Shown: positions 1-5,666, counted from the stretch's first letter. The stretch: 6,216 bases of DNA from an uncultured Prevotellaceae bacterium (GCA_945827465.1 CALZOH010000188.1:1-6216), one strand, 5' to 3'. The notes: generated from the letters alone by a model not told the origin. Made by a program: numbers and translations.

Positions 1-45
1 GATTCCTCTACGTCTCGTGGGCTCGGAGATGTGTATAAGAGACAG
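1..45 (+). other. Illumina/Nextera adapter remnant (not genomic)
   Basis: Bases 12-45 match the Nextera Read 2 adapter, ending in the 19-bp Tn5 mosaic end AGATGTGTATAAGAGACAG at 27-45. Bases 4-11 (TCCTCTAC) are the reverse complement of the standard Nextera i7 index N712 (GTAGAGGA), and bases 1-3 (GAT) match the end of the P7 primer. The order P7-index-Read 2 is that of an untrimmed library end, so this is a sequencing artefact at a contig end. Translated, it yields the familiar false peptide MCIRDR on the plus strand and SYTHLRAHET on the minus strand; neither should be annotated. Confidence 0.98.
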
Positions 46-46
46 G

Positions 47-2269
47 ATCTACACGATGGATATTCAGCCCTACTCCTATCAGCAGGAGATTTTGGACAAG
101 CTCGATGCCGAGCGCAATGTGCGCGGATATTATCACAACCTCGTTGTTGCCGCGACGGGTACCGGCAAGACGGTCATTTCCGCGTTGGATTACAAGCATT
201 TCCGCAAGCAAAATGCCGATCGTCCCTGTCGTCTGTTGTTTGTTGCACACCGTGAGGAAATCCTCAAGCAGAGCCTTTATACCTTTCGTGCGGTGCTGAA
301 GGATGCTAACTTCGGCGAAATGTTTGTCGGCAGCTACAAGCCGGACAGCGTTGATAATCTGTTCATGTCGATTCAGACCTTCAACTCGCAGGATTTCACC
401 TCGAAAACCTCGCCGGATTTTTATGACTATATCATTGTTGACGAGTTCCACCACGCAGCGGCTCCTACCTATCAAAAGCTTCTCTCGTATTACAATCCGA
501 AGATTCTACTTGGCTTGACAGCTACCCCGGAACGTATGGACGGCAAGAGCATCCTGCCGTATTTCAATAATCGTATTGCTGCCGAAATTCGTCTGCCGGA
601 AGCCATTGACCGCAAACTGCTATGCCCGTTCCAGTATTTTGGTGTGACCGACACGGTTGATCTTGACAAGCTCAAATGGGCAAACGGCGGATATGACAAG
701 GGCGAATTGTCACGTATTTATACGCTCAGTGGCATGATGGCCAATCGTCGTGCAGATTTGGTTGCGTCATCACTGCTCAAATATGTGACAGATATTGACG
801 ATGTAAAGGGACTCGGCTTCTGCGTTACCATTGAGCACGCAGAATTCATGTCCGACTACTTCAATGCTCACGGCATTCCGTCCATGTTCTTAACCGGAAA
901 ATCCCCAGATGAAGAAAGAAAAGAAGCGAAGAACCGCCTTGTTTCTGGCGACGTCCGCTTCATCTTTGTCGTTGATATTTATAACGAAGGTGTCGATATT
1001 CCCGAAGTCAACACCGTTCTATTCTTGCGCCCAACCGAGTCGTTGACCGTTTTCTTGCAGCAGCTCGGCCGTGGCCTCCGCCTATCTGAAGATAAGGAAT
1101 GTCTGACCGTTCTCGACTTCATTGGTCAGGCAAACCGCAAGTATAATTTTGAAGATAAGTTCGCCGCACTACTTTCTAACACTACACGCAGTGTGACCCG
1201 TGAGATCAAGGACGGTTTCATTTCCCTGCCGAAGGGATGTTATGTTCAGCTTGAGAAAAAGGCGGCCAAATACATACTCGACAATATCCGGGCATCCTAC
1301 GGAAACAGCGCTGGTCTGGTGATGCGCATTGCATCCTTTGAGGAAGATACCGGTTTGAAGCTTACGCTGGCAAACTTCTTGGATTATTATCACATCGACC
1401 CGCGACAAATCTATAAGTTTGATACGTTCTCTCGGCTCTGTGCACGTGCTGACGTGATTAACGATTTCTCAGAGCCATTGGAAGAAACGATGCAAAAGGC
1501 GTTTGAACGTCTCTGCACCATTGATTCGCGTCGTCTCATTAAGTTCTTGCTGAACATTCTTCCTAACATCGACAACACTGACTTTTCAAAGCTTTCTCCG
1601 ATAGAGCAACGCATGATGCAAATGTTCTATGTTTCCGTTTGGCTGAAAGCAGCAGATGATTGGAACAGCGATGAAGTGCTTGAGAATCTGTACGCACTGG
1701 CTGATAGTCCGATTCTTCTTGGTGAACTGATAGATCTGCTGCAATATAATTACGACCACATTGACTTCATCGACAAACCTGTAAATGTCGGTTTCGACTG
1801 TCCGCTGGATTTACATTGTACATATACCCGTGACCAGCTTCTTGTGGCGCTCGATTTCATGAAGCCGTCCACCGTACGTGAGGGCGTGAAATGGCTGCCG
1901 GAAAAGAATATTGATGTGTTCTTTGTAACCTTGAATAAGGCTGACAAGGACTACTCACCGACCACAATGTACAACGATTATTCCATCAACAGCGAGCTGT
2001 TCCATTGGCAGAGCCAGAGCACAACGGCGGCGGATTCTCCCACCGGTCAGCGCTACATACATCACCGCGAGAAAGGCAGCCGTGTTCTGCTGTTCGTCCG
2101 CGAATTCAAGTCGGATCGTATTTCCGGTAGTGCTGCCGCCTATACCTATCTCGGTACAGCGAACTATGTGAAGCACGACGGTGAGAAACCGATGAACATC
2201 ACTTGGAAGCTGAATCATCCGATCCCGGCGAAGTATTTGAAGAAGACAAACAAGCTGGTTGTGGGGTAA
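47..2269 (+). CDS. Superfamily II DEAD/DEAH helicase with C-terminal DUF3427 domain, 5'-truncated
   Basis: Cytoplasmic ATP-dependent nucleic-acid helicase or translocase, missing its N-terminus. Numbering from the in-frame ATG at 56 (737 residues): Q-motif-like region PYSYQQEILDKL (5-16), Walker A ATGTGKT (33-39), motif Ia AHREEILKQS, motif II DEFHH, motif III LTATPER, then the second RecA lobe with GLGFCVTIEHAEFM, VVDIYNEGVDIP and motif VI QQLGRGLR. All core motifs look intact. The last roughly 270 residues fit DUF3427, with the signature SELFHWQSQSTT...SPTGQRYI...VLLFVREF...YLGTANYV. Family members are usually about 950-1100 residues and often start with a phospholipase-D-like nuclease domain; that part would lie beyond the adapter junction at 45/46, so the ATG at 56 is probably an internal Met and the true start is lost. 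It leads an operon with the DUF3800 gene. Family assignment is strong; a role in phage or plasmid defence is inference from the family and the neighbour. Confidence 0.93.
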   Translation: MYTMDIQPYSYQQEILDKLDAERNVRGYYHNLVVAATGTGKTVISALDYKHFRKQNADRPCRLLFVAHREEILKQSLYTFRAVLKDANFGEMFVGSYKPDSVDNLFMSIQTFNSQDFTSKTSPDFYDYIIVDEFHHAAAPTYQKLLSYYNPKILLGLTATPERMDGKSILPYFNNRIAAEIRLPEAIDRKLLCPFQYFGVTDTVDLDKLKWANGGYDKGELSRIYTLSGMMANRRADLVASSLLKYVTDIDDVKGLGFCVTIEHAEFMSDYFNAHGIPSMFLTGKSPDEERKEAKNRLVSGDVRFIFVVDIYNEGVDIPEVNTVLFLRPTESLTVFLQQLGRGLRLSEDKECLTVLDFIGQANRKYNFEDKFAALLSNTTRSVTREIKDGFISLPKGCYVQLEKKAAKYILDNIRASYGNSAGLVMRIASFEEDTGLKLTLANFLDYYHIDPRQIYKFDTFSRLCARADVINDFSEPLEETMQKAFERLCTIDSRRLIKFLLNILPNIDNTDFSKLSPIEQRMMQMFYVSVWLKAADDWNSDEVLENLYALADSPILLGELIDLLQYNYDHIDFIDKPVNVGFDCPLDLHCTYTRDQLLVALDFMKPSTVREGVKWLPEKNIDVFFVTLNKADKDYSPTTMYNDYSINSELFHWQSQSTTAADSPTGQRYIHHREKGSRVLLFVREFKSDRISGSAAAYTYLGTANYVKHDGEKPMNITWKLNHPIPAKYLKKTNKLVVG

Positions 2270-2277
2270 TATTGGTT

Positions 2278-2283
2278 GAGGAG
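2278..2283 (+). promoter_or_regulatory. Ribosome binding site of the DUF3800 gene
   Basis: GAGGAG lies 9 nt before the ATG at 2293. It decides the start: the same frame is open upstream to an ATG at 2203, but that codon lies inside the helicase gene with no such site, and only the 2293 start places the MKLFFDESG motif at the N-terminus where the family has it. Confidence 0.8.
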
Positions 2284-2292
2284 AATCATCTA

Positions 2293-3411
2293 ATGAAACT
2301 GTTCTTTGATGAATCCGGATATTCCGGCTGTGTTATGCCCAACAAGAATGGGTCGCTATACAATGACGGGCAACGCCATTTTGTTTTAGGCGGCGTGTTT
2401 GTCAAAGATGAAAATGATGAACACGAACTATTGCAAAAATACTGTGCGTTCAAAAATCAATTTGGATTTGAAGGGGAAGTAAAAGGCTCTGATTTAATGA
2501 AGAGAGAGAACAATCGTGCTCTTGAATTCTTTATCACTAACATATTAGATGACAAACATTTCTACATTTGCAATTATGATAAAATCTTTTATCTATCCAC
2601 GCTTGTTTCTGTTTATATACTTGGAAGACCTTTTCAAGAAAAAGAACCATTACTGTTCTATAAGTATGTAAGTGCCTTATCTTGCGAAAAAGACGAATTA
2701 TTCTTGCACTATTGTGAAGCAGTAGCTCATAATACAGAAGAGTCCAAAAAGGCCTTTTTGGAATATATTTGTTCTTTCCCATATGAAAAATTAGATAGAA
2801 ACTCAAACAATCCTTATATACTGTTCGCAACTAAAATGCTTCAAGATTTGTTTTATGATGATTTTCCTTTGGTATATGAAGCATATTCTTGTAAAAAAAC
2901 TGTGAACTATGTTAACATGACAGCTTTAGGGGAACTATTGCTATGCTTAAAGCATCAGCACGGAATCAACGTCAGTGAAATTGAAATCTATCATGATCGG
3001 TTAATCGGATATGAGGCCGAGTATAATCAAGCATTTGCTGACAAAAGCATAGATATAAATTTCGCTGACAGTAAGGAACATGAACTGATTCAGCTTGCAG
3101 ATAACATTTGCAGTATATATAGAAAGTGCTTTGAAAAATCATTTGAAGCGTTTAGGGCAAATAGACAGTGGGATGAAAACATCTGGTTTTCAGAGAATTA
3201 TTCTAAAATAATACACAAAATAGATATGACCCATATTAAGATGGTAACTCAAATCGCTGATTGGGCATTAGCGTATACTGTTCGTGATATTTTTGGAACC
3301 GCAAAAGATGAGTATTGGGAAAACAAGAATAGATTTTGGAACTTGTTCTTTTTTTATAAGGAAAGAATTTATCGAGAAATTGCCAGTATCGATGTTACTG
3401 TTTCACTCTAA
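2293..3411 (+). CDS. DUF3800 domain protein (putative RNase H-fold nuclease)
   Basis: A 372-residue soluble protein with no signal peptide or membrane segment. The N-terminus MKLFFDESGYSG carries the D-E-S-G motif (D6, E7) of the DUF3800 family. It is followed by a beta strand HFVLGGVFV (29-37), the E-x-K motif EVKGSDL (E62, K64), an acidic IEIYHDR strand (D235), and the C-terminal signature ADSKEHELIQLADNI (D259, Q267, D270). These acidic residues sit where an RNase H-like active site would be expected; the fold and nuclease activity are known only as predictions for the family and are not proven here. It starts 23 bp after the helicase stop, so the two are likely co-transcribed. It is visibly more AT-rich than the helicase, with many AAA/TTT/ATT codons, suggesting separate ancestry. 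Its stop lies 16 bp before the first hairpin of the downstream array, with no T-tract terminator between. DUF3800 proteins recur in defence and mobile-element contexts, so an effector role beside the helicase is plausible. Confidence 0.85.
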   Translation: MKLFFDESGYSGCVMPNKNGSLYNDGQRHFVLGGVFVKDENDEHELLQKYCAFKNQFGFEGEVKGSDLMKRENNRALEFFITNILDDKHFYICNYDKIFYLSTLVSVYILGRPFQEKEPLLFYKYVSALSCEKDELFLHYCEAVAHNTEESKKAFLEYICSFPYEKLDRNSNNPYILFATKMLQDLFYDDFPLVYEAYSCKKTVNYVNMTALGELLLCLKHQHGINVSEIEIYHDRLIGYEAEYNQAFADKSIDINFADSKEHELIQLADNICSIYRKCFEKSFEAFRANRQWDENIWFSENYSKIIHKIDMTHIKMVTQIADWALAYTVRDIFGTAKDEYWENKNRFWNLFFFYKERIYREIASIDVTVSL

Positions 3412-3441
3412 ATTAGCCTGCAGGGTCTCAGGGGATTCCCT

Positions 3442-3478
3442 GACAAGTGAACTTTGGGCACAAAGTTCAGTGCTTGTC
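3442..3478 (+). repeat. Two-tier hairpin
   Basis: The inner stem TGAACTTTG (3448-3456) pairs perfectly with CAAAGTTCA (3461-3469) around a 4-nt loop GGCA. The outer stem GACAAG (3442-3447) pairs with CTTGTC (3473-3478), leaving a 3-nt bulge on the 3' side. Fifteen base pairs in all. It lacks the A/T-only centre of the main array. Confidence 0.8.
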
Positions 3479-3506
3479 GTCGAGACTGCGTCGCTGACAT
3501 GCACGT

Positions 3507-3526
3507 GAATCTGTGCTCACAGATTC
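3507..3526 (+). repeat. Perfect hairpin, 9-bp stem
   Basis: GAATCTGTG pairs with CACAGATTC around two bases (CT). Flanking GCA (3501-3503) and TGC (3529-3531) can extend it past a small internal loop. Confidence 0.75.
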
Positions 3527-3588
3527 GTTGCTTGATAAGACAATGCCACGGACAGTTAGTTTTGCCTCCCTACTAAAAGACTCGGCTT

Positions 3589-3613
3589 TTAAGTGGTCAA
3601 AATGACCACTTAA
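3589..3613 (+). repeat. Hairpin related to the main array
   Basis: TTAAGTGGTCA pairs with TGACCACTTAA around AAA. The GGTC-AAAAT-GACC centre is like the array consensus (for example GGTC-AATTT-GACC at 3787-3817), so this is likely an outlying member. Confidence 0.75.
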
Positions 3614-3636
3614 TGTTGAGCATCTTTTCTCGACAT
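3613..3636 (+). repeat. Hairpin with 8-nt loop
   Basis: ATGTTGAG pairs with CTCGACAT around CATCTTTT. Its only imperfection is a T.G pair (3617/3632). It abuts the previous hairpin directly. Confidence 0.6.
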
Positions 3637-3686
3637 CCCGTACCATGGATGGATTGATGAAGTGCGTTTCCGATGGCAGGGCGATC

Positions 3687-4178
3687 TTGTAAAAGGGCAA
3701 ATTGTCCTTTTACAACCACAGTAAAAACGGAATCTGGTACGAGGTAATTTTTACCTTCTACCAACTCGATGTACAAGGTTTCGATTTTGGTAGTTGGTCA
3801 ATTTGACCAACTACCAATTTTCGTTATTGATCTTTGGTAAGTTCTCAATTTGAGAACTTACCACTTGCCAGGCCTTTTGGTAGTTTCTCAAATTGAGGAA
3901 CTACCTCTTTTCGTCGGCTCGATTTTAGTAAGTTATCAATTTGATATCTTACTGCTTAGCTGGCTCTTTGGTACGGGGTAAATTTTACCCCGTACCTGTA
4001 ATCTTCCAAGTCCTCAAATTGAGGTCTTGGAGGAGGAATACCTTGCTTTCCAAGGGGAAAATTTTTCCCCTTGGAAAGCAGCATCAAAGAATTCGCCTAA
4101 AGTTCCATGTGCTCAAATTGGGCACATGGGCGGCGGGTGAAGCTTCCGTCCTCCAAGAGGTAAAAGTTACCTCTTGGA
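3687..4178 (+). repeat. Array of eleven diverged inverted repeats with a shared A/T-only centre
   Basis: Eleven near-perfect odd-length palindromes: P1 3687-3715, P2 3735-3763, P3 3787-3817, P4 3835-3863, P5 3879-3905, P6 3927-3953, P7 3970-3996, P8 4002-4034, P9 4044-4080, P10 4104-4130, P11 4152-4178. Centres fall at 3701, 3749, 3802, 3849, 3892, 3940, 3983, 4018, 4062, 4117 and 4165, spaced 35-55 nt. P3, P4, P7 and P9 are perfect; the others have one or two non-Watson-Crick pairs. Most centres read TCAAATTGA/TCAATTTGA or GGTAAAWTTTACC. Outer stems fall into a GGTA/TACC group (P2-P5, P7, with P6 as AGTA/TACT) and a CCAWG/CWTGG group (P8, P10, P11, and internally P9). P3-P7 are each preceded by TTTT or CTTT, so linker and hairpin seem to have been copied together. 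Spacing is not a multiple of three, which argues against coding. Possible roles: a structured non-coding RNA or long 3' UTR of the upstream operon, an array of protein-binding sites, or single-stranded DNA hairpins. I recognise no named family. Confidence 0.9.
4044..4080 (+). repeat. 37-nt perfect palindrome (P9, longest of the array)
   Basis: Eighteen bases (TGCTTTCCAAGGGGAAAA) are exactly complementary to the eighteen after a single central T at 4062. This is the longest and most G/C-anchored stem in the window. No T-run follows it (AGCATC), so it is not a standard intrinsic terminator. Confidence 0.9.
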
Positions 4179-4292
4179 AATAGTGTATTAATGCATACGC
4201 TGACAGCCCTTTCCGATCAATTTCGGATATGGCTTTTTCTTTTTCTCAAAATTATTTTTCCGAAATGGGTGTACGATTCGGGCTTCTCAGTG

Positions 4293-4325
4293 GGAACAAG
4301 TGAAGGGCCCAACCTTCGCTGTTCC
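4293..4325 (+). repeat. Imperfect hairpin before the putative lipoprotein promoter
   Basis: GGAACA pairs with TGTTCC, and GTGAAGG with CCTTCGC (one T.G pair), with a single bulged A (4299) and loop GCCCAA. Thirteen pairs in total. It has no T-tract and ends just before a TTGACA box, so it could be a last array member or an operator-like site. Confidence 0.55.
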
Positions 4326-4354
4326 TTGACAACCGAATACACTCACAAGATACC
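4326..4354 (+). promoter_or_regulatory. Possible sigma-A-type promoter for the lipoprotein-tnpV operon
   Basis: A perfect -35 box TTGACA (4326-4331) is followed after 17 bp by GATACC (4349-4354), a weak -10. TACCAT at 4351 fits better by sequence but at 19 bp spacing. It lies about 90 bp upstream of the lipoprotein start with no gene between. Confidence 0.35.
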
Positions 4355-4427
4355 ATCCCCGTCAAATCTGTAAATCCGATTTTTGCACATTGGTGTTTTC
4401 TTTTGCTTTTCGCTACCATATACGCGA

Positions 4428-4434
4428 AGGGAGG
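4428..4434 (+). promoter_or_regulatory. Ribosome binding site of the lipoprotein gene
   Basis: AGGGAGG lies 8 nt before the ATG at 4443. It decides the start: the frame is open to an ATG at 4383, but only the 4443 start gives a classic lipoprotein signal (MKK, hydrophobic run, Cys16). Confidence 0.85.
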
Positions 4435-4442
4435 CGAAAGCC

Positions 4443-5111
4443 ATGAAGAAAATCATCATCCTGCTGCTGGCGATTATGATGAGCGCGTGTGCGGCGGTAA
4501 AGCCTACGGAAATCTTGTCAAGTATGCAAAACGATCCGACGGCAGAAGCGATTGTTACAGAAACGGCAGCACCGGAGGAAGCGACGGAGACCGCTCCCCA
4601 GAAAGCTGAAACGGTCATCGAGACTCCGAAAGAGGAACTGTCCGCGCCGATTATTATTGAGCGATCGGAGCGGAAACCTGCACCGGAAACTACTGCCGAA
4701 ACAACGACGGGAGTACCTGTTGAGCTGGTCGAGACAGAAACGACAGTGAAGCCAGCGACAACGCAGGAAATACCCACAGAAACGATTAAAGAGGATAAGC
4801 CAACAGAGATACCGGAAACCGTCGAAACCCCGTCTGAGAGCGTCACAGAGCCGCCGAAAGCAGAGTTCGATGTCAATTACTGGATTGACTTTGCAAGGAC
4901 CTATGCGCTCCAGATCGGGCTTGAAATCGACCCGACGGCGGTGGATTGCTGGGACAACCCGACAACCGCCAACGCCGACTGCATTTACCTTGAGCGAGAT
5001 CTGACGCACCGTCTTGAACGATATAACCGTGATGACGATATCACAGCGGTGAATATCTGGGCGGAGAGCCTCGGGAACGGAAACTACTTGATTTACATCG
5101 CGTATGCGTAA
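4443..5111 (+). CDS. Lipoprotein with Thr/Glu/Pro-rich stalk and small C-terminal domain
   Basis: A 222-residue protein exported and lipid-anchored on the outer face of the membrane. Residues 1-16 form a type II signal peptide: MKK, the hydrophobic run IIILLLAIMM, then the lipobox MSAC with Cys16 as the anchor. Residues about 30-140 are low-complexity and rich in Thr, Glu, Pro and Ala with repeated ET/TE/PE patterns, probably an extended stalk through the wall. Residues about 141-222 form a compact domain starting FDVNYWIDFARTYALQIGLEID, with two cysteines (Cys169, Cys180), a CWDNP motif, and an end rich in aromatics (NYLIYIAYA). I do not know a named function; similar domains seem to occur in clostridial mobile-element lipoproteins, from memory only. 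The tnpV-like gene follows after 12 bp and its ribosome binding site abuts this stop codon, so the two are co-transcribed. The repetitive stalk creates long but meaningless open frames on the opposite strand. Confidence 0.85.
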   Translation: MKKIIILLLAIMMSACAAVKPTEILSSMQNDPTAEAIVTETAAPEEATETAPQKAETVIETPKEELSAPIIIERSERKPAPETTAETTTGVPVELVETETTVKPATTQEIPTETIKEDKPTEIPETVETPSESVTEPPKAEFDVNYWIDFARTYALQIGLEIDPTAVDCWDNPTTANADCIYLERDLTHRLERYNRDDDITAVNIWAESLGNGNYLIYIAYA

Positions 5112-5123
5112 GGAGGAAAAAAT

Positions 5124-5402
5124 ATGTACAACAGATTTGCAAAAATGCGTCATCGGTATCTGCGTGAGCACAGAAACGGAATCTATACCGGAATGTTTCT
5201 CGATGGAAAGTTGGAAGCCCATCTAAAGGAGATTGGCGAAGCGGCTGAGGAAATGTTCGACCGGCTGGTCGAGCAGATGAAGAAAGCCGAAGGCGTGACC
5301 GAAAAGCTGAAGGCCGAGAATCAAATGGAATGGGTCGGACGGATGAACAGCATCCGCAGTCGAGCCGAAGAAATCGTCCTGAACGATTTGGTCTACAATT
5401 GA
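5124..5402 (+). CDS. tnpV: TnpV-family transposon-encoded protein, short form
   Basis: A 92-residue, charged, mostly helical soluble protein. The pattern RFAKMRHRYLREHRNGIYTG, GKLEAHLKEI, then VTEKLKAENQMEWVGRMNSI and a closing AEEIVLNDLVYN matches the TnpV family (Pfam TnpV), named after a gene of the clostridial transposon Tn4451 and common in Firmicutes integrative and mobilizable elements. Its molecular role is not established. Many relatives have about 25 more N-terminal residues; here AGGAGG sits 7 nt before the ATG at 5124, so the short form is probably genuine. It is the second gene of the lipoprotein operon and is followed 14 bp later by a strong terminator. It marks the region as mobile-element derived, although no transposase, recombinase or element end is visible in the window. 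Confidence 0.88.
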   Translation: MYNRFAKMRHRYLREHRNGIYTGMFLDGKLEAHLKEIGEAAEEMFDRLVEQMKKAEGVTEKLKAENQMEWVGRMNSIRSRAEEIVLNDLVYN

Positions 5403-5416
5403 ATACCTGAAAAGAT

Positions 5417-5457
5417 ATAGCGTCTGCTTCTGAAAACGAGGCAGACGCTATTTTTTT
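5417..5457 (+). terminator. Intrinsic terminator after tnpV
   Basis: ATAGCGTCTGC (5417-5427) pairs perfectly with GCAGACGCTAT (5441-5451). The stem extends inward by TTC/GAG (one T.G pair) to 14 bp, with the 7-nt loop TGAAAAC, and runs directly into seven T (5451-5457). It ends the lipoprotein-tnpV transcript. Confidence 0.93.
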
Positions 5458-5488
5458 ATGTTTTTTCGGGATTGGTGTTTAGATTTGC

Positions 5489-5660
5489 CCGAAAAAACTT
5501 GCGGTATAGGAGTAGGAAACTTTTTTGAAAAAGTGCTTCCGTTTTTTGTCCGAAAACGTGCGGTAGAGGGGTGAGAACATTTTTTGAAAAAAGTTTCGGG
5601 AAATGTGTCGTTTTTCGGCTCCGAAAGTTGCTGTAAGAGATTGAGGCGAAATTTTCGACA
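5489..5660 (+). repeat. Three degenerate copies of a 60-70 nt unit
   Basis: Copies begin CCGAAA at 5489, 5550 and 5621 (61 and 71 nt apart). Copies 1 and 2 share CCGAAAA, then TGCGGTA-AGG-GT, then GAAAC/GAACA followed by TTTTTTGAAAAA; copy 3 is weaker (CCGAAAGTTGCTGTAAGAGATTGAGGCGAAATTTT). The offsets are not multiples of three, so protein-coding constraint is unlikely. Confidence 0.65.
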
Positions 5661-5666
5661 GATAGG

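Larger units (their letters stand above)
3412..3686 (+). other. Non-coding hairpin-rich leader of the palindrome array
   Basis: No credible gene. The strand folds repeatedly: 3428-3443 (TCAGGG/CCCTGA), 3442-3478, 3507-3526, a short TAAAAG/CTTTTA at 3574-3591 that overlaps and would compete with 3589-3613, and 3613-3636. GTCTC at 3425-3429 can pair with GAGAC at 3482-3486 and close a multi-branched structure, though this overlaps the first hairpin by two bases. The stretch 3637-3686 holds no clear structure beyond a small CCATGG palindrome. Short T-runs occur but none directly follows a stem as in an intrinsic terminator. Confidence 0.55.
4179..4442. other. Intergenic region between hairpin array and lipoprotein gene
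   Basis: No credible gene. It contains a short degenerate hairpin TCCGA-TCAATT-TCGGA (4212-4227) whose loop resembles the array centres, a pyrimidine-rich stretch (4231-4259), a longer imperfect hairpin at 4293-4325, a possible promoter directly after it and the ribosome binding site of the lipoprotein gene. The 5-bp stem at 4212-4227 followed by CTTTTTCTTTTTC could be a weak terminator for the array transcript, but the stem is short. Confidence 0.5.

Noticed and set aside
8..475. Minus-strand open frame opposite the helicase ending in SYTHLRAHET
   Set aside because: It is antisense to a clear helicase gene and its C-terminus is translated adapter.
2203..2292. Upstream in-frame start for the DUF3800 gene
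   Set aside because: It overlaps the helicase in another frame and lacks a ribosome binding site; GAGGAG and the family N-terminus support 2293.
3284..3508. 74-codon plus-strand frame over the end of the DUF3800 gene
   Set aside because: It overlaps the DUF3800 gene in another frame, and its tail is made of hairpin sequence.
3467..3700. 77-codon minus-strand frame in the leader of the array
   Set aside because: No ribosome binding site or recognisable domain; the DNA is explained by inverted repeats.
3687..4178. CRISPR array
   Set aside because: The repeats are the varying part and the centres the constant part; there is no conserved repeat of 24-40 bp with unique spacers, and no cas gene.
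3687..4178. Series of intrinsic terminators or integron attC sites
   Set aside because: Stems are not followed by T-tracts (T-runs tend to precede them). No integrase, conserved R boxes or cassettes are present.
3941..4183. 80-codon plus-strand frame across the hairpin array, with repeated SWR/SWK and VLKL patterns
   Set aside because: The apparent peptide repeats come from the palindromes. Their spacing changes phase (48, 43, 35, 44, 55 nt), there is no ribosome binding site, and the DNA is constrained as stems.
4343..5222. Long minus-strand frames opposite the lipoprotein gene
   Set aside because: They mirror the low-complexity Thr/Glu/Pro codons; the plus-strand gene has a signal peptide, lipobox and ribosome binding site.
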